A DNA stretch of 64,000 nucleotides, taken from contig CAJUFS010000002.1 of assembly GCA_910585575.1 (NCBI GenBank), forward strand, positions 1-64,000. The letters run 5' to 3'. Below are positions 1-10,140 of this stretch, piece by piece. Positions within the stretch are counted from its first letter, which is position 1; every line of letters begins with the position of its first letter. The translations under genes were made by a program, and so were the position numbers. The notes under the pieces were generated by a model. It did not search any database and was not told the origin of the DNA. It was given only the letters and a program-made list of their open reading frames with translations. The DNA comes from an uncultured Adlercreutzia sp. GTDB lineage: Bacteria; Actinomycetota; Coriobacteriia; Coriobacteriales; Eggerthellaceae.

Positions 1-94
1 ATTGCGCATTTGCAGGTCAAGCCTCATACCCGTATTATTGACGGGGGGGGGGGGCGTGTCAAGGCGGTGGTTTTTAAAGCTTTGCCCTTAGCCG

Positions 95-1414
95 CTATCT
101 GCCGAACCGGGTAATGTCCACGGGCTTGAAATGGGTACCTTCGCAACTGACGTTTCGCTGCGTTGCGCTGCAGAGGGCGGTAAGGCGTGGTACCAACGTC
201 TCTGCTAACTCGTCGATGCCTTCGCATTGGCTGTAGGCATTCAGGCTCACTTCCAGGTTCTGCTTAATGGCCTCTGCTAACTCATCAGTGCGCGCTGTAA
301 GCGCGGGAAGCTCCAGGTCGTTCGCTTGGGCGCATCTCGACAGAGCCGACTTTCTCAGCCAACCTAGACGGTTTTCGCCGCCAATAGGCATCGCTAGATG
401 GTAGGTCTTTCCCTTCTTAAGATAGGGTGCGGCGCTGGCCACGTCATAGAGCGGCGCGAGCAGGAATCGGCGCCCTTCGGGGTGCAGTACTGAATAGTTT
501 TTCGCGTGAGCATCAGTGGAGGCAGTAAGGTAGTTGAACAGCAGGGCATCTACGAAGCGGCCGCGGCTATTTCCTTCGGCAGCGTTGAGAATTTCCATGA
601 GATCAAGGGCAGAGGGACCTCCGTCAGTCGCGTATTTGCAGGTCGAAACGGTTCCCGTCGCCTGGCAAAAGTCCTCTTGGTGGATGCGCGCGATGGCGCC
701 TGTGTCTGGCGAGGTGAAGCGGTCGTAGCGCTGCGCTACTAAAGCTGGCATCCCGTCGAACGACTCTATTTTGATCGAGGCAGAAGGGAGGCCGCATCGT
801 CTGGCAAGATCCATGGTCACGCATTCGACTAGAGCTTGCCGGCGAAGCCCCCAGGCTCCTGGCTTCACGATAACATTTGAAGCGCTGGCGCCAAGGCATT
901 CGTACCAGTGGCCGTCCCATTCACGGAGTGCCAGCTTAGTTTGCATACCGCCGAGCGACCAGTGCTCATCGCTTTGGGCCCATGCTCTCGCACGGTGCTC
1001 GTCTACCGCTGCGGCGATGCGGGCTAATCGCTCGGCGACCTGGCTACGAGTGAGCTGGACATATCTCTCTTCGCGTTGGTAGAGCGAAGTGAGGTTGTCG
1101 GGTGCTACCGCTTGGACGGCGCCGGGGAGATCGAGACCGAAATGCCGAAGGAGAGGGAAAAGCCCTGTGCTCGATTTGGCCTCAGCGGCCATGCCGAGGC
1201 GTACTTGCGGGTCGTCAGGCAGTAGGTTGTCAAACCAGGCATAAACGGTTTTGCCTGAATGGGGAACGCTGGAGAAGGGGAGCGCCACTGAGAGGTCGGG
1301 CCCATCGTAAGAGCTGTCATAGATAAATGAGAGTGCTCCCTGGGGAGACATGCGTAGCTCGCCAGCGTGTTTGCCAGCGACGAATATCTCAAGATGCCGA
1401 TGGCGGCTGATCAT
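95..1414 (-). CDS. hipA: HipA-family serine/threonine kinase toxin
   Basis: A 439-residue protein with the full HipA architecture: an N-terminal subdomain (about residues 1-110), a GGMQTKLAL segment near residue 155 and the kinase core motifs TDAHAKN near residue 301 and LYDVAS near 325, which match the family's catalytic Asp-His-Asn and metal-binding Asp signatures. Characterised HipA proteins phosphorylate a translation factor (glutamyl-tRNA synthetase in E. coli) and cause growth arrest; the target here is unknown. Its ATG overlaps the stop of the upstream antitoxin gene (ATGA), so the two are translationally coupled. The kinase motifs are intact, so the toxin is probably active. A G12 tract lies just beyond the stop codon. 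Confidence 0.9.
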   Translation of the reverse strand: MISRHRHLEIFVAGKHAGELRMSPQGALSFIYDSSYDGPDLSVALPFSSVPHSGKTVYAWFDNLLPDDPQVRLGMAAEAKSSTGLFPLLRHFGLDLPGAVQAVAPDNLTSLYQREERYVQLTRSQVAERLARIAAAVDEHRARAWAQSDEHWSLGGMQTKLALREWDGHWYECLGASASNVIVKPGAWGLRRQALVECVTMDLARRCGLPSASIKIESFDGMPALVAQRYDRFTSPDTGAIARIHQEDFCQATGTVSTCKYATDGGPSALDLMEILNAAEGNSRGRFVDALLFNYLTASTDAHAKNYSVLHPEGRRFLLAPLYDVASAAPYLKKGKTYHLAMPIGGENRLGWLRKSALSRCAQANDLELPALTARTDELAEAIKQNLEVSLNAYSQCEGIDELAETLVPRLTALCSATQRNVSCEGTHFKPVDITRFGR

Positions 1415-1689
1415 CGGGCGCTTCCGAACAGCGAATCGAGGTAAGTTTCCATATCGAACGAGCTGCTCGTCGCTGCTGGTGTCACACCACGCTCGAGCGA
1501 AAGATCCCAGCTGAGGGCGTTGAGTACGGAAAGGAGGGTGCCGAGTGCGACGCTATTCGCTTCGCCCGCTTCAATGCGAGCGACCGTGGCACGACTGACC
1601 CCAGCGGCCTGGGCGAGGGCGGTTTGCGAAAGGCCGAGCACCTTGCGGCTTAGGCGAACGCGCTCGGCGATCTTGTTCTCGGAAAGCAT
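1411..1689 (-). CDS. hipB: HipB-like XRE antitoxin/autorepressor
   Basis: A 92-residue protein with a Cro/C1-type helix-turn-helix over about residues 8-62, including the recognition-helix region QTALAQAAGVSRATVARIEAG. It is the antitoxin partner of the HipA just downstream: the family binds HipA and represses the operon. The start follows an AAGGAG ribosome site about six bases upstream. The C-terminal third (residues 65-92) would be the toxin-contacting tail. Regulation is suggested by the GATACAAA inverted repeats at 1713-1785, immediately upstream. Identification is by fold and gene order. Confidence 0.88.
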   Translation of the reverse strand: MLSENKIAERVRLSRKVLGLSQTALAQAAGVSRATVARIEAGEANSVALGTLLSVLNALSWDLSLERGVTPAATSSSFDMETYLDSLFGSAR

Positions 1690-1712
1690 GCAACTCCTTT
1701 TGTTTTAAATAT

Positions 1713-1785
1713 GATACAAATTATAGCTTTATTTAAAGGATAATAACCATATTTTCAGTATTTTGTATTAAATAAGATACAAAAT
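1713..1785. promoter_or_regulatory. Probable HipB operator/promoter region
   Basis: A perfect 9-bp inverted repeat, ATTTTGTAT (1760-1768) and ATACAAAAT (1777-1785), is separated by 8 bases. A further half site GATACAAA lies at 1713-1720. The region is strikingly AT-rich relative to its surroundings and lies directly upstream of hipB. Inverted repeats with an 8-base spacer fit the known style of HipB operators. The assignment to HipB is inferred. Confidence 0.6.
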
Positions 1786-1973
1786 GTTGCGACAAGCATT
1801 TGTGGAAAGAGGTCAAATTTTGCAGCGTTTCGTGAATGACGCGAACCGCCTGCGCCGCACCCGCACCTCTCTCATGACACTTCTCCGTAGTTGGCCGTAG
1901 GCGCCTCGGTGCGCCTGGGCTTCCGTGGTACACTGGGACGACTGAAGCAAACCCCGTCGCGGAAAGTGATCCC

Positions 1974-2726
1974 ATGGCAGATTTCATCGAGGGCAAGCGC
2001 CCCGTCATCGAGGCGCTGCGTACCAGCGTGCCGCTGAAATACATCCTGATGGCCGACAATCTCAGCCAGGCCGACAGCCTGGTGCGCGATATCCAGCGCA
2101 AGGCGAAGAACCTGAACGTGCCCATCAAGAAGGTGTCGAAGAAGAAGCTCGAGGAAATCTCTGAGCGCGGCAGCCATCAGGGCGTCATGGCCGAGGCCGA
2201 GCCCTTCAAGTACGTGAACGTCACCACCATCCTTGAGGCTGCCGCGAAATCCGCCGAAGAGTACGACGGCCGTGCGCTCATTGTGGTGCTCGACCACATC
2301 ACTGACGCTGGCAACCTGGGTGCCATCGCCCGTTCCGCCGAATCGGTGGGCGCAGCTGGCCTGATCATCCCCAACAAGCGCGCCGCCCGCGTGACGGCCG
2401 CCACCTACAAAAGCTCGGCGGGCGCCATCTCGCACATCCCCGTCAGCCAGGTGGCCAACATCGTGAGCACCCTCGATCGCCTGAAGGACGAGGGCTTCTG
2501 GGTAGCCGCCGCCACCGAGCACGCCTCCGACCTTATTTGGCAGGCGAACCTGAAGGGTAAGATTGCCCTGGTCATGGGCAACGAGGGCGAGGGCGTGTCG
2601 CGCCTCGTCCTGGAAAACTGTGATTTCGGCGTGAAGCTGCCCCAGGTGGGCGAAATCTCCTCGCTGAACGTGGCCCAGGCTTCCACCGCCTGCATGTACG
2701 AATGGCTGCGTCAGAACTGGGCGTAG
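1974..2726 (+). CDS. rlmB: 23S rRNA (guanosine-2'-O)-methyltransferase, TrmH/RlmB family
   Basis: A 250-residue SPOUT methyltransferase. Residues 1-80 form the small RNA-binding domain (IEGKRPVIEAL). The catalytic knot follows, with motif 1 DHITDAGNLGAIARSAE near 105-121, motif 2 ALVMGNEGEGVSRL near 198-211 and motif 3 LPQVGEISSLNVAQASTACMYEW near 224-246. Family members methylate the 2'-O of a guanosine in 23S rRNA (G2251 in E. coli) with S-adenosylmethionine. The gene is followed after six bases by the YacP-type nuclease gene, so the two are likely co-transcribed. Exact rRNA target is by family analogy; other TrmH-type targets cannot be excluded. Confidence 0.88.
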   Translation: MADFIEGKRPVIEALRTSVPLKYILMADNLSQADSLVRDIQRKAKNLNVPIKKVSKKKLEEISERGSHQGVMAEAEPFKYVNVTTILEAAAKSAEEYDGRALIVVLDHITDAGNLGAIARSAESVGAAGLIIPNKRAARVTAATYKSSAGAISHIPVSQVANIVSTLDRLKDEGFWVAAATEHASDLIWQANLKGKIALVMGNEGEGVSRLVLENCDFGVKLPQVGEISSLNVAQASTACMYEWLRQNWA

Positions 2727-2732
2727 GGTTTC

Positions 2733-3275
2733 ATGGCGAAGCAACGGAAGAAACTGCTGATCGTCGACGGCTACAACGTGCTGCGCAGTGGCAGCCGCTA
2801 TCGCCGCCTGCCCGAAACCGCCGAGGACTACACCGACGATTGGTGGAACACGGCGCGTGACAAGCTCATCAACGACGTCATCAACTACGCGGGCAACGAC
2901 ATGGGCGCCATCATCGTGTTCGACGGCGGCGGCAACGACTTTTCGGAAGGCAAAAGCCAGAAGATCGGCGGTATCCGCATTATGTTCTCGCCGGCGGGGC
3001 AGTCGGCCGACAAGGTTATTGAGAAGCTGGCCTACGACGCCGGCAACCGGGGCATCGAGACCATGGTGGTCACTAGCGACGCCACCATTCAGGACACGGT
3101 GTTCGGTGGCGGCGTCGACCGCATGAGCGCCGACGGCTTCTCCCACGAGGTAGGCGAGTACTACCACGAGGCGCGGCTCGACGATTCCCCCAAGGTGGCG
3201 CGCAAGAACACCGTGGCCGAGCGCATTCCCGCCGACACGCTGGCAAAGTTGAAGGCTTTGCGTGACGGTAAATAG
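2733..3275 (+). CDS. YacP/Rae1-like NYN-domain ribonuclease
   Basis: A 180-residue protein with the NYN (PIN-like) fold: LLIVDGYNVLRS near the N-terminus supplies the first acidic site, IIVFDGGGNDF in the middle the next, and VVTSDATIQDTVFGGG the last conserved Asp before a helical C-terminus. In Bacillus the homologue Rae1 is a ribosome-associated endoribonuclease. Here it sits just downstream of an rRNA methyltransferase gene, which fits a role in RNA metabolism. The gene is apparently full length; ATG start placed six bases after the previous stop. Confidence 0.82.
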   Translation: MAKQRKKLLIVDGYNVLRSGSRYRRLPETAEDYTDDWWNTARDKLINDVINYAGNDMGAIIVFDGGGNDFSEGKSQKIGGIRIMFSPAGQSADKVIEKLAYDAGNRGIETMVVTSDATIQDTVFGGGVDRMSADGFSHEVGEYYHEARLDDSPKVARKNTVAERIPADTLAKLKALRDGK

Positions 3276-3344
3276 GGGCGGCCGGCGGTCGTGCGCGACG
3301 GCAGGCAGGAGCTGTCGGCGGCGCGGGGCTTCGGCTCCTTTCGG

Positions 3345-3399
3345 TAAAATGAGCGGCGTTTCCCCAGTTCACAGCTTCCGCAACCAATAATTGCGGGAA
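3345..3399 (+). promoter_or_regulatory. Candidate promoter and imperfect inverted repeat upstream of the XRE operon
   Basis: A TAAAAT -10-like hexamer at 3345-3350 is followed by an imperfect inverted repeat TTCCGCAA / TTGCGGGAA at about 3375-3399. A related CCGCAACC...GGTTG arrangement lies at about 4531-4547, upstream of the second XRE gene. Both could be autoregulatory XRE sites. This rests on sequence alone. Confidence 0.35.
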
Positions 3400-3490
3400 A
3401 TGACAACGGGAATTGGTTCCGTGGCGGCGCGGCTTTCGGTAGGCTCGAAGGCGAGTTGACGAACGCACCGAGGCAGAAAGGCAGCACACC

Positions 3491-4513
3491 ATGAACGTTG
3501 AAATCGCCGAGCGACTGGCCGCCCGACGGAAGCAGGCGGGGCTCTCCCAGGAGGCCCTGGCCGAGAAGCTCGGGGTGTCGCGCCAAGCCGTTTCCAAATG
3601 GGAGCGCTCCGAGTCGTCTCCCGACACCGACAATCTTATTGCCCTGGCGAAGCTGTACGGCGTGTCGCTCGACGAGCTGCTCTACGTGGACGAGTCCATC
3701 GAAGACGACGTGGCCTTCGAGGCGGCTGATCGGGCACAGGCGCGGGGCTCTGCTCGGGAATCGGCCTTTTCTGGACGCCGGGCAGAAGGAGCTCCTGCGG
3801 CGGGGGTAGACGGCGAGGCACCAGCAGCAGATGCGGCGGCCGCCAACGGCGACGCCCATGCTGCCGGCAACGGCGAGGCCGATGCCGGCACCGACTCCGA
3901 GTCCGCCGACGGGGGCTTCGACTTCGAGAAAGAGGGCAAGGGCACGGTTCATATTGGCTTCGATGGCATCAATGTCGATGACGGAAAGGACCACGTTCAT
4001 GTATCCTGGGCTGACGGCGTGCATGTGGTGGATCGCTACGGTCAGGAAGTGCACGTGGGCTGGGATGGCGTACGCGTCAACGCCACGGAGCCCGGCGCCG
4101 CGGACCACCTGTTCACGAAGCATCCTGGCGACCGCCCCTTTGCTGGCCGCGGTCCTTTCAAGAACATCGATGTTGCCTACGCTAAGAAGTGGCTCAAGTT
4201 CCCCTTCTGGGCCATTGTGCTGGTGGTGTACCTGCTGCTTGGCATGGTGAGCGGCACCAGCTGGATTCCCGGCCTGTTTCTGCTGTTCCTTATTCCCATC
4301 TACTATCTCGTGGGCGCGGCCATCGTGACGGGCCGCATCGCCCCCATGCTCTGCGCGCTGTACCCTATTGGCTGCATCGCCTGGTTTCTCTGGATGGTGT
4401 TCATCGATACCAATTGGCGCGGCCCCGCCTGGGTCATTTTCCTCACCATTCCGCTCGTGGAGATCTGCCTTGTGAAGGGTTCCGAATGGTGGCATCGTCG
4501 CAAAGCGGCGTAA
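3491..4513 (+). CDS. Membrane-anchored XRE-family transcriptional regulator
   Basis: A 340-residue protein. Residues 1-62 are a Cro/C1-type helix-turn-helix (GLSQEALAEKLGVSRQAVSKWERSE). An acidic, Ala/Gly-rich linker (about 85-155) follows, then a segment rich in alternating V-H-V and GWDGV strands (about 160-205), and four hydrophobic segments between about 236 and 332, the last containing WVIFLTIP. The layout suggests a DNA-binding domain tethered to the membrane by a C-terminal bundle, with the strand-rich region as a possible sensory part. The next gene is a paralogue with the same start (MNVEIA) and the same WVIFLTIP membrane motif. The target genes are unknown; the downstream DUF4097 gene is an obvious candidate. 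Confidence 0.75.
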   Translation: MNVEIAERLAARRKQAGLSQEALAEKLGVSRQAVSKWERSESSPDTDNLIALAKLYGVSLDELLYVDESIEDDVAFEAADRAQARGSARESAFSGRRAEGAPAAGVDGEAPAADAAAANGDAHAAGNGEADAGTDSESADGGFDFEKEGKGTVHIGFDGINVDDGKDHVHVSWADGVHVVDRYGQEVHVGWDGVRVNATEPGAADHLFTKHPGDRPFAGRGPFKNIDVAYAKKWLKFPFWAIVLVVYLLLGMVSGTSWIPGLFLLFLIPIYYLVGAAIVTGRIAPMLCALYPIGCIAWFLWMVFIDTNWRGPAWVIFLTIPLVEICLVKGSEWWHRRKAA

Positions 4514-4665
4514 ACTCCCTGGTCGTGGCTCCCGCAACCGTTGGTTGTCGCACGGAACCTAGCCCGTTTCTGGTAAATTGACCACAGAAGGTGCTGGTGC
4601 AACTGGCGCGGAAACCATAGGGTGAGAGGCGAGATGTGACGAAGAAGACGCGAAAGGGAACCGTG

Positions 4666-5592
4666 ATGAACGTCGAAATCGCCCAGCGCCTCGCCGAACT
4701 GCGCCGCGAGCGCGGGTTCTCTCAGGAGGACCTGGCCACGCAATTGGGGTTGTCGCGCCAGGCTGTGTCGAAGTGGGAGCGCGCCGAGTCGGCCCCCGAT
4801 ATGGGTAACCTCATTGCCCTGGCCGACCTGTACGAAGTAACCATCGACGAGCTGCTGCGCGTGAGCCCCGAAGTAGAAGAGGACATGCGCTACGAGGCCC
4901 AGGAGCGCGCGGCCTCGGCAGAGCACGAGGTGGTTGAAGCGGCCGCTGCGGCCCAGCAAGCGGCGGTGCGCGCCGAGTCGGCTGCGGCCGAGGCGGCTAC
5001 CGTGGCCACCGCCGCCAAGGAGTCGGCGGAGCCCGCGAAGGTGGTTGTCGAGGTGAACGCGCCTCGGCCAGTCGCCCCGCCGATGCCCGGCCCGACGGTC
5101 GCGCCGATGCCCGGCGTACCGGCTCAGCAGCCGCCTTTCACGCAGGGGACGGCCTACGGTGCGGCCCGGCCCGTGCCCCCGGTGCCTCCCGCGTCGGTGC
5201 CTCCTGCTTCTCCCGCTCCCGTGGCACCCATGGCATCCGCTCCCACGCCGATGCCCGCTCCCGTGCCTGCGCCCGCGCCGAAGGATCCGCTGCAGAGTTT
5301 CCCCTATCCGCTGCTGTGCGCCGTCATCTTTCTGCTGGTGGGCTTTTGCTTCGGATGGTGGCATCCGGGCTGGGTCATTTTCCTGACTATCCCCTTCTAT
5401 TACTGGGTGGTGAATGTGCTGGAAGCCGATCCGGGTTTTCAGGAATGGAAAGCTGAGCGTGTCCAGCGTGCCGCGAGCTTCGGCGGTGCGTCATCCGTTG
5501 GATGCACCTCCTCGGCGGCATCGGTCTCGGGGCCTCAATCTGCCGCTCCTGCGTCGTCCGACCCTTCTGAAGAAGAGGGAGGCGACCGATGA
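4666..5592 (+). CDS. Second membrane-anchored XRE-family regulator
   Basis: About 308 residues from the chosen ATG, which matches the paralogue upstream (MNVEIAQRLAELRRERGFSQ); an in-frame GTG at 4636 with a GAGGCGAG site is the alternative start. Residues 1-60 are a Cro/C1 helix-turn-helix. An Ala/Glu-rich probable coiled-coil (about 75-125) leads into a long Pro/Ala linker (about 130-205), then two hydrophobic segments containing WVIFLTIPFYYW, and a soluble tail. The stop overlaps the next start (ATGA), so it is translationally coupled to the DUF4097 gene. Relative to its paralogue it lacks two membrane segments. Function is inferred as regulation of its own operon. Confidence 0.72.
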   Translation: MNVEIAQRLAELRRERGFSQEDLATQLGLSRQAVSKWERAESAPDMGNLIALADLYEVTIDELLRVSPEVEEDMRYEAQERAASAEHEVVEAAAAAQQAAVRAESAAAEAATVATAAKESAEPAKVVVEVNAPRPVAPPMPGPTVAPMPGVPAQQPPFTQGTAYGAARPVPPVPPASVPPASPAPVAPMASAPTPMPAPVPAPAPKDPLQSFPYPLLCAVIFLLVGFCFGWWHPGWVIFLTIPFYYWVVNVLEADPGFQEWKAERVQRAASFGGASSVGCTSSAASVSGPQSAAPASSDPSEEEGGDR

Positions 5593-6569
5593 AGCTGGCA
5601 AAGAGCACCTACGTGAAGATCGGCCTTATCCTGTTGCTGTGCCTGCTGGTGTGCGGGTGGCTGGGCGGTTGTCTGCGTGGCAATCGCGACTGGGATGCGT
5701 GGGGAAGCCCCTGGTGGCCACTGGGCGGCGTAGCGGGCTGCGTGGCTCTTGAGCCGCTGTCCGATGTCGTCAAAGAGAGCGCTGTCGTTGCGCCCGACGA
5801 CTACGAGGGGCCGAGAAATGCCCATGCCGATGCCTGGGGGCAGGGAAGCTTCGAGGTGGATGCGGCGAAGGTGTCGGCCATTGAGCTGAACTGGCTGGCG
5901 GGCACGGTGAACGTGCTGGTGGTTCCTGACGAGGAGACCAACGGCGCTATTCGTGCTACGGAAACGTTGAGCGGGCGGGTGCCGGAACTTCTGTGGGAAG
6001 TGTCCGAGAGCGGCACGCTTTCCATCGACTACCTGCCAAGTTACGGCGGCTTGTCCGGATGCTCCAACGCGTGGGGTGCGGGCAAGGAGCTGGAGCTACT
6101 CATTCCTGCATCGCTGCAAGACCACCTGGAGCGCTTCGAGCTCGATGCGGCCTCGGGCGATTACACCATCGATGGCGTCTCGGGGGACGCGCTGTGCTCC
6201 CAGTTTGAGCTGGACGTGGCCTCGGGGTCGGTGGCGGTGAGCAATGTAACGGTGGATGCGCTCGATCTTACCTTGGCCAGTGGGCGCGTTTCCTACGAAG
6301 GCACGGTGGCTCAGACCGTGTCTGTCGAGCAGGCCTCGGGCGAGTTCATCCTGAGTTCGGCCACGGCACCCCCTGCTGACATCACAGGCTCGCTGGCATC
6401 GGGCCGCATTGTGCTGGAGCTTCCGACCGAAACGGCACTGACGGCCCAAGTGGATAAAACCACCGGTAGCTTCCGTAATGATTTCGAAGGTGCTCAGAGC
6501 GGCGAAGGGGCGATCTGCAAGCTTGACTTCGATATTCTGAGCGGCTCCCTGGAGGTAGTGGCGGTATAG
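5589..6569 (+). CDS. DUF4097-type beta-strand-repeat protein, membrane-associated
   Basis: A 326-residue protein with an N-terminal hydrophobic segment (about residues 10-28, IGLILLLCLLVCGWLGGCL) followed by a region rich in short repeated strands such as AASGDY, VASGSVAV, LASGRVSYEG and LASGRIVLEL (about 185-310). This ASG-turn pattern is typical of DUF4097/DUF4098 beta-helix-like proteins, which are often encoded next to transcriptional regulators in envelope-stress loci. The hydrophobic start contains cysteines but no clean lipobox, so membrane anchoring rather than lipidation is favoured. It is the last gene of the XRE-XRE operon. Its molecular role is unknown. Confidence 0.72.
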   Translation: MKLAKSTYVKIGLILLLCLLVCGWLGGCLRGNRDWDAWGSPWWPLGGVAGCVALEPLSDVVKESAVVAPDDYEGPRNAHADAWGQGSFEVDAAKVSAIELNWLAGTVNVLVVPDEETNGAIRATETLSGRVPELLWEVSESGTLSIDYLPSYGGLSGCSNAWGAGKELELLIPASLQDHLERFELDAASGDYTIDGVSGDALCSQFELDVASGSVAVSNVTVDALDLTLASGRVSYEGTVAQTVSVEQASGEFILSSATAPPADITGSLASGRIVLELPTETALTAQVDKTTGSFRNDFEGAQSGEGAICKLDFDILSGSLEVVAV

Positions 6570-6608
6570 GAGCCGCGCCCCGCAATAGCCAGCAATAGCC
6601 AACAAGAA

Positions 6609-6634
6609 GAGGGCGACCCTTTAGGGCCGCCCTC
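6609..6634. terminator. Hairpin terminator between convergent genes
   Basis: GAGGGCG (6609-6615) pairs with CGCCCTC (6628-6634), and an inner CCC/GGG pairs around a short loop after one mismatch. It lies between the stop of the DUF4097 gene and the convergent protease gene and may act for both strands. There is no long T tract. Confidence 0.6.
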
Positions 6635-6699
6635 GGTACGTTTATGCTGCGAATGAACTGCGTTTGTGCTGCAGTGAGGCTTGTGGCCGTCGGGATGGC

Positions 6700-8250
<1,551 letters not shown>

Positions 8251-8594
8251 TCGTATCTCCTTAAAGGGTCCAATGAGGGGGTTGTCCGTTGTGCTCGAAG
8301 GCACGGTGTTTTGTGCTGAAGCGCACACTATCACGCTCCAGCACGGTTTTCGGACGACGGCAACCCCTTATCACGGACGAGCCACGGAGATACATCAGTG
8401 GGAGTAGTCTACCCGTTGTATACAGGGCTTTTACGGGGCGCCTGGACCTCGGTGGCCCCATTAGCCCTGCATCATTGCGCGCCGGCGCGGTGCCGCGGAT
8501 GCTCGGCTTCCACGGCTTGCGCGGTGCCACGCGCATGCGATTTCTTCAATTCTATGTTAGAGCCCGCAGCCGCACAGGCGCGGGCTTCGCGCCC
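8251..8594. other. Intergenic region upstream of the HtrA gene
   Basis: This 344-bp region lies between the htrA start and the end of the AAA+ ATPase gene (both minus strand). It must hold the htrA promoter, but no clear -35/-10 pair can be assigned. A hairpin AGCCCGC (8561-8567) / GCGGGCT (8580-8586) just after the ATPase stop may be a weak terminator, though without a T run. No coding region is supported. Confidence 0.4.
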
Positions 8595-10118
8595 CTACTC
8601 CTCCTCAAGGACGATGCGATTGATGCGGTCGGCCAGATCGCTTCCGCGCTCATAGAACTGCAGGTTCTGGTTGTGGGCGAAGTAGCGCTCGGATCCGTGA
8701 TCATTGATGAAGGTCATGCCGGCACGGCTGACTGACAGGTCCGTTACCAGCATGAGCATCTCCTGGCCTTCGCCGAAGGCCGTCTCCACGAAGCGAAAAA
8801 CGTTGTCCAGCGCCAGCGAGGCTGCTTCGATAGCACCGTCCAGCTCGTCGAGCATTTCGCCGAACAGTTGCCGCACCAGCGAGAATGTGGTGCCGCCTGG
8901 CAGATCGGCCCCCAGGCGCAGGGCGGTGTCCAGAAGAGCGATGGTGCGCTCGTAGGCGCGATAGCGCTCCTCGTCCAGCAAGCTGTTGGCGCGCTCGGTG
9001 TCGCGGGTGCGGGCCAGGGTTGCTGCTGTGGTCTTAACGATTTCGGCAATATCATCACTTTCGATAAGGCCACAGCTAAAGACCCCTTCCTTCAGCTCCC
9101 CTAAGGCCTGGTGCGCAAAGGCTGCCGCCTTCTCCTCTAGCACGGCGCTGCGCAGCTGTCCCACCGTAGCGTCCACGATGAGACCCATAACGGCCACGCG
9201 CTCGTCAAAGGGTGCCAGTCGCGCGCGCTCAGCCAACGCCGCATCGGCGGTGCCGTCCAGGATGCGATCGATCTGATAATCCGAGCGGTACTTCGTGAAG
9301 AGGTCGTAGTACAGGGCGAAGCGCTTGGCAATGTCCGGATTCTGCACGTACTGCTCCACCAGCAGCTCGTCCACCAAGATCCCTTGGGCTTCGTAGAGCT
9401 TGATCATGGCGGAAAGGTCGTCCCAGCCGCGGGCCGTCACGAAGGAGGCGCCGTCGGGCGTGGCTTCCACGGCGTAGAAATGGCTGCGCTCGATATCCAG
9501 GTAGGTGATGACGGCCGGATGCACTTCGGCCGACACGGCGTACTCGCGCCACACGTCGTAGTCGGGCTCCACGTCGATGCGCTTCAAGCGGTCCCAGGTG
9601 GCAATGTCGAAGTCGTGGGCCGTGCGGTTGTACTCCGGCGGATTGCCGGCGGTCACCACAATCCACCCATCGGGCACCTTGTGGCGGCCGAACACCTTGT
9701 ACTGCAGAAACTGCAGCATGGCTGGAGTCAGGGTCTCGGATACGCAGTTGATCTCGTCCAGGAACAGGATGCCCTCGGTGCGACCCGTTTCCTCCATGGC
9801 CTCGTAAACCGAGGCAATGATCTCGCTCATGGTGTACTCCGACACCTGGTACTCCACGCCGCCGTAGTTCTTGCTGGCAATAAAGGGGAGGCCCAGGGCG
9901 CTTTGGCGCGTATGGTGCGTCATGGAGTAGGCCACGAATCCCACTTCCAGCTCGCGGGCAATTTGCTCCATGATGGCCGTCTTGCCAATGCCGGGCGCAC
10001 CGATGAGGAACACGGGGCGTTGGCGCTCCGGTGGCAGCAGGTAGTTGCCGAATTCGTCCTTGGTGAAGTAGGCCACCATGGCGTTGCGAATTTGCTGCTT
10101 GGCTTCACGGATGTTCAT
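8595..10118 (-). CDS. MoxR-like AAA+ ATPase
   Basis: A 507-residue protein. The AAA+ core occupies about residues 1-300, with Walker A GAPGIGKT near 40-47, Walker B GILFLDEIN near 115-123 and an AGNPPEYNRTAHDFD sensor-1 region near 156-170. The remainder is helical and acidic, without membrane segments. MoxR-type ATPases usually act as chaperone-like remodellers with a VWA-domain partner. Here the VWA-protein gene lies 22 bp upstream on the same strand, which strongly suggests a functional pair comparable in design to RavA-ViaA. The substrate is unknown. Confidence 0.85.
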   Translation of the reverse strand: MNIREAKQQIRNAMVAYFTKDEFGNYLLPPERQRPVFLIGAPGIGKTAIMEQIARELEVGFVAYSMTHHTRQSALGLPFIASKNYGGVEYQVSEYTMSEIIASVYEAMEETGRTEGILFLDEINCVSETLTPAMLQFLQYKVFGRHKVPDGWIVVTAGNPPEYNRTAHDFDIATWDRLKRIDVEPDYDVWREYAVSAEVHPAVITYLDIERSHFYAVEATPDGASFVTARGWDDLSAMIKLYEAQGILVDELLVEQYVQNPDIAKRFALYYDLFTKYRSDYQIDRILDGTADAALAERARLAPFDERVAVMGLIVDATVGQLRSAVLEEKAAAFAHQALGELKEGVFSCGLIESDDIAEIVKTTAATLARTRDTERANSLLDEERYRAYERTIALLDTALRLGADLPGGTTFSLVRQLFGEMLDELDGAIEAASLALDNVFRFVETAFGEGQEMLMLVTDLSVSRAGMTFINDHGSERYFAHNQNLQFYERGSDLADRINRIVLEEE

Positions 10119-10140
10119 AGGGGCTCCTTGCTAACGGGCA

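Noticed and set aside
3161..4537. Minus-strand 458-codon frame overlapping the first XRE gene.
   Set aside because: The plus-strand gene has a clear helix-turn-helix and membrane helices. The antisense frame has no support.
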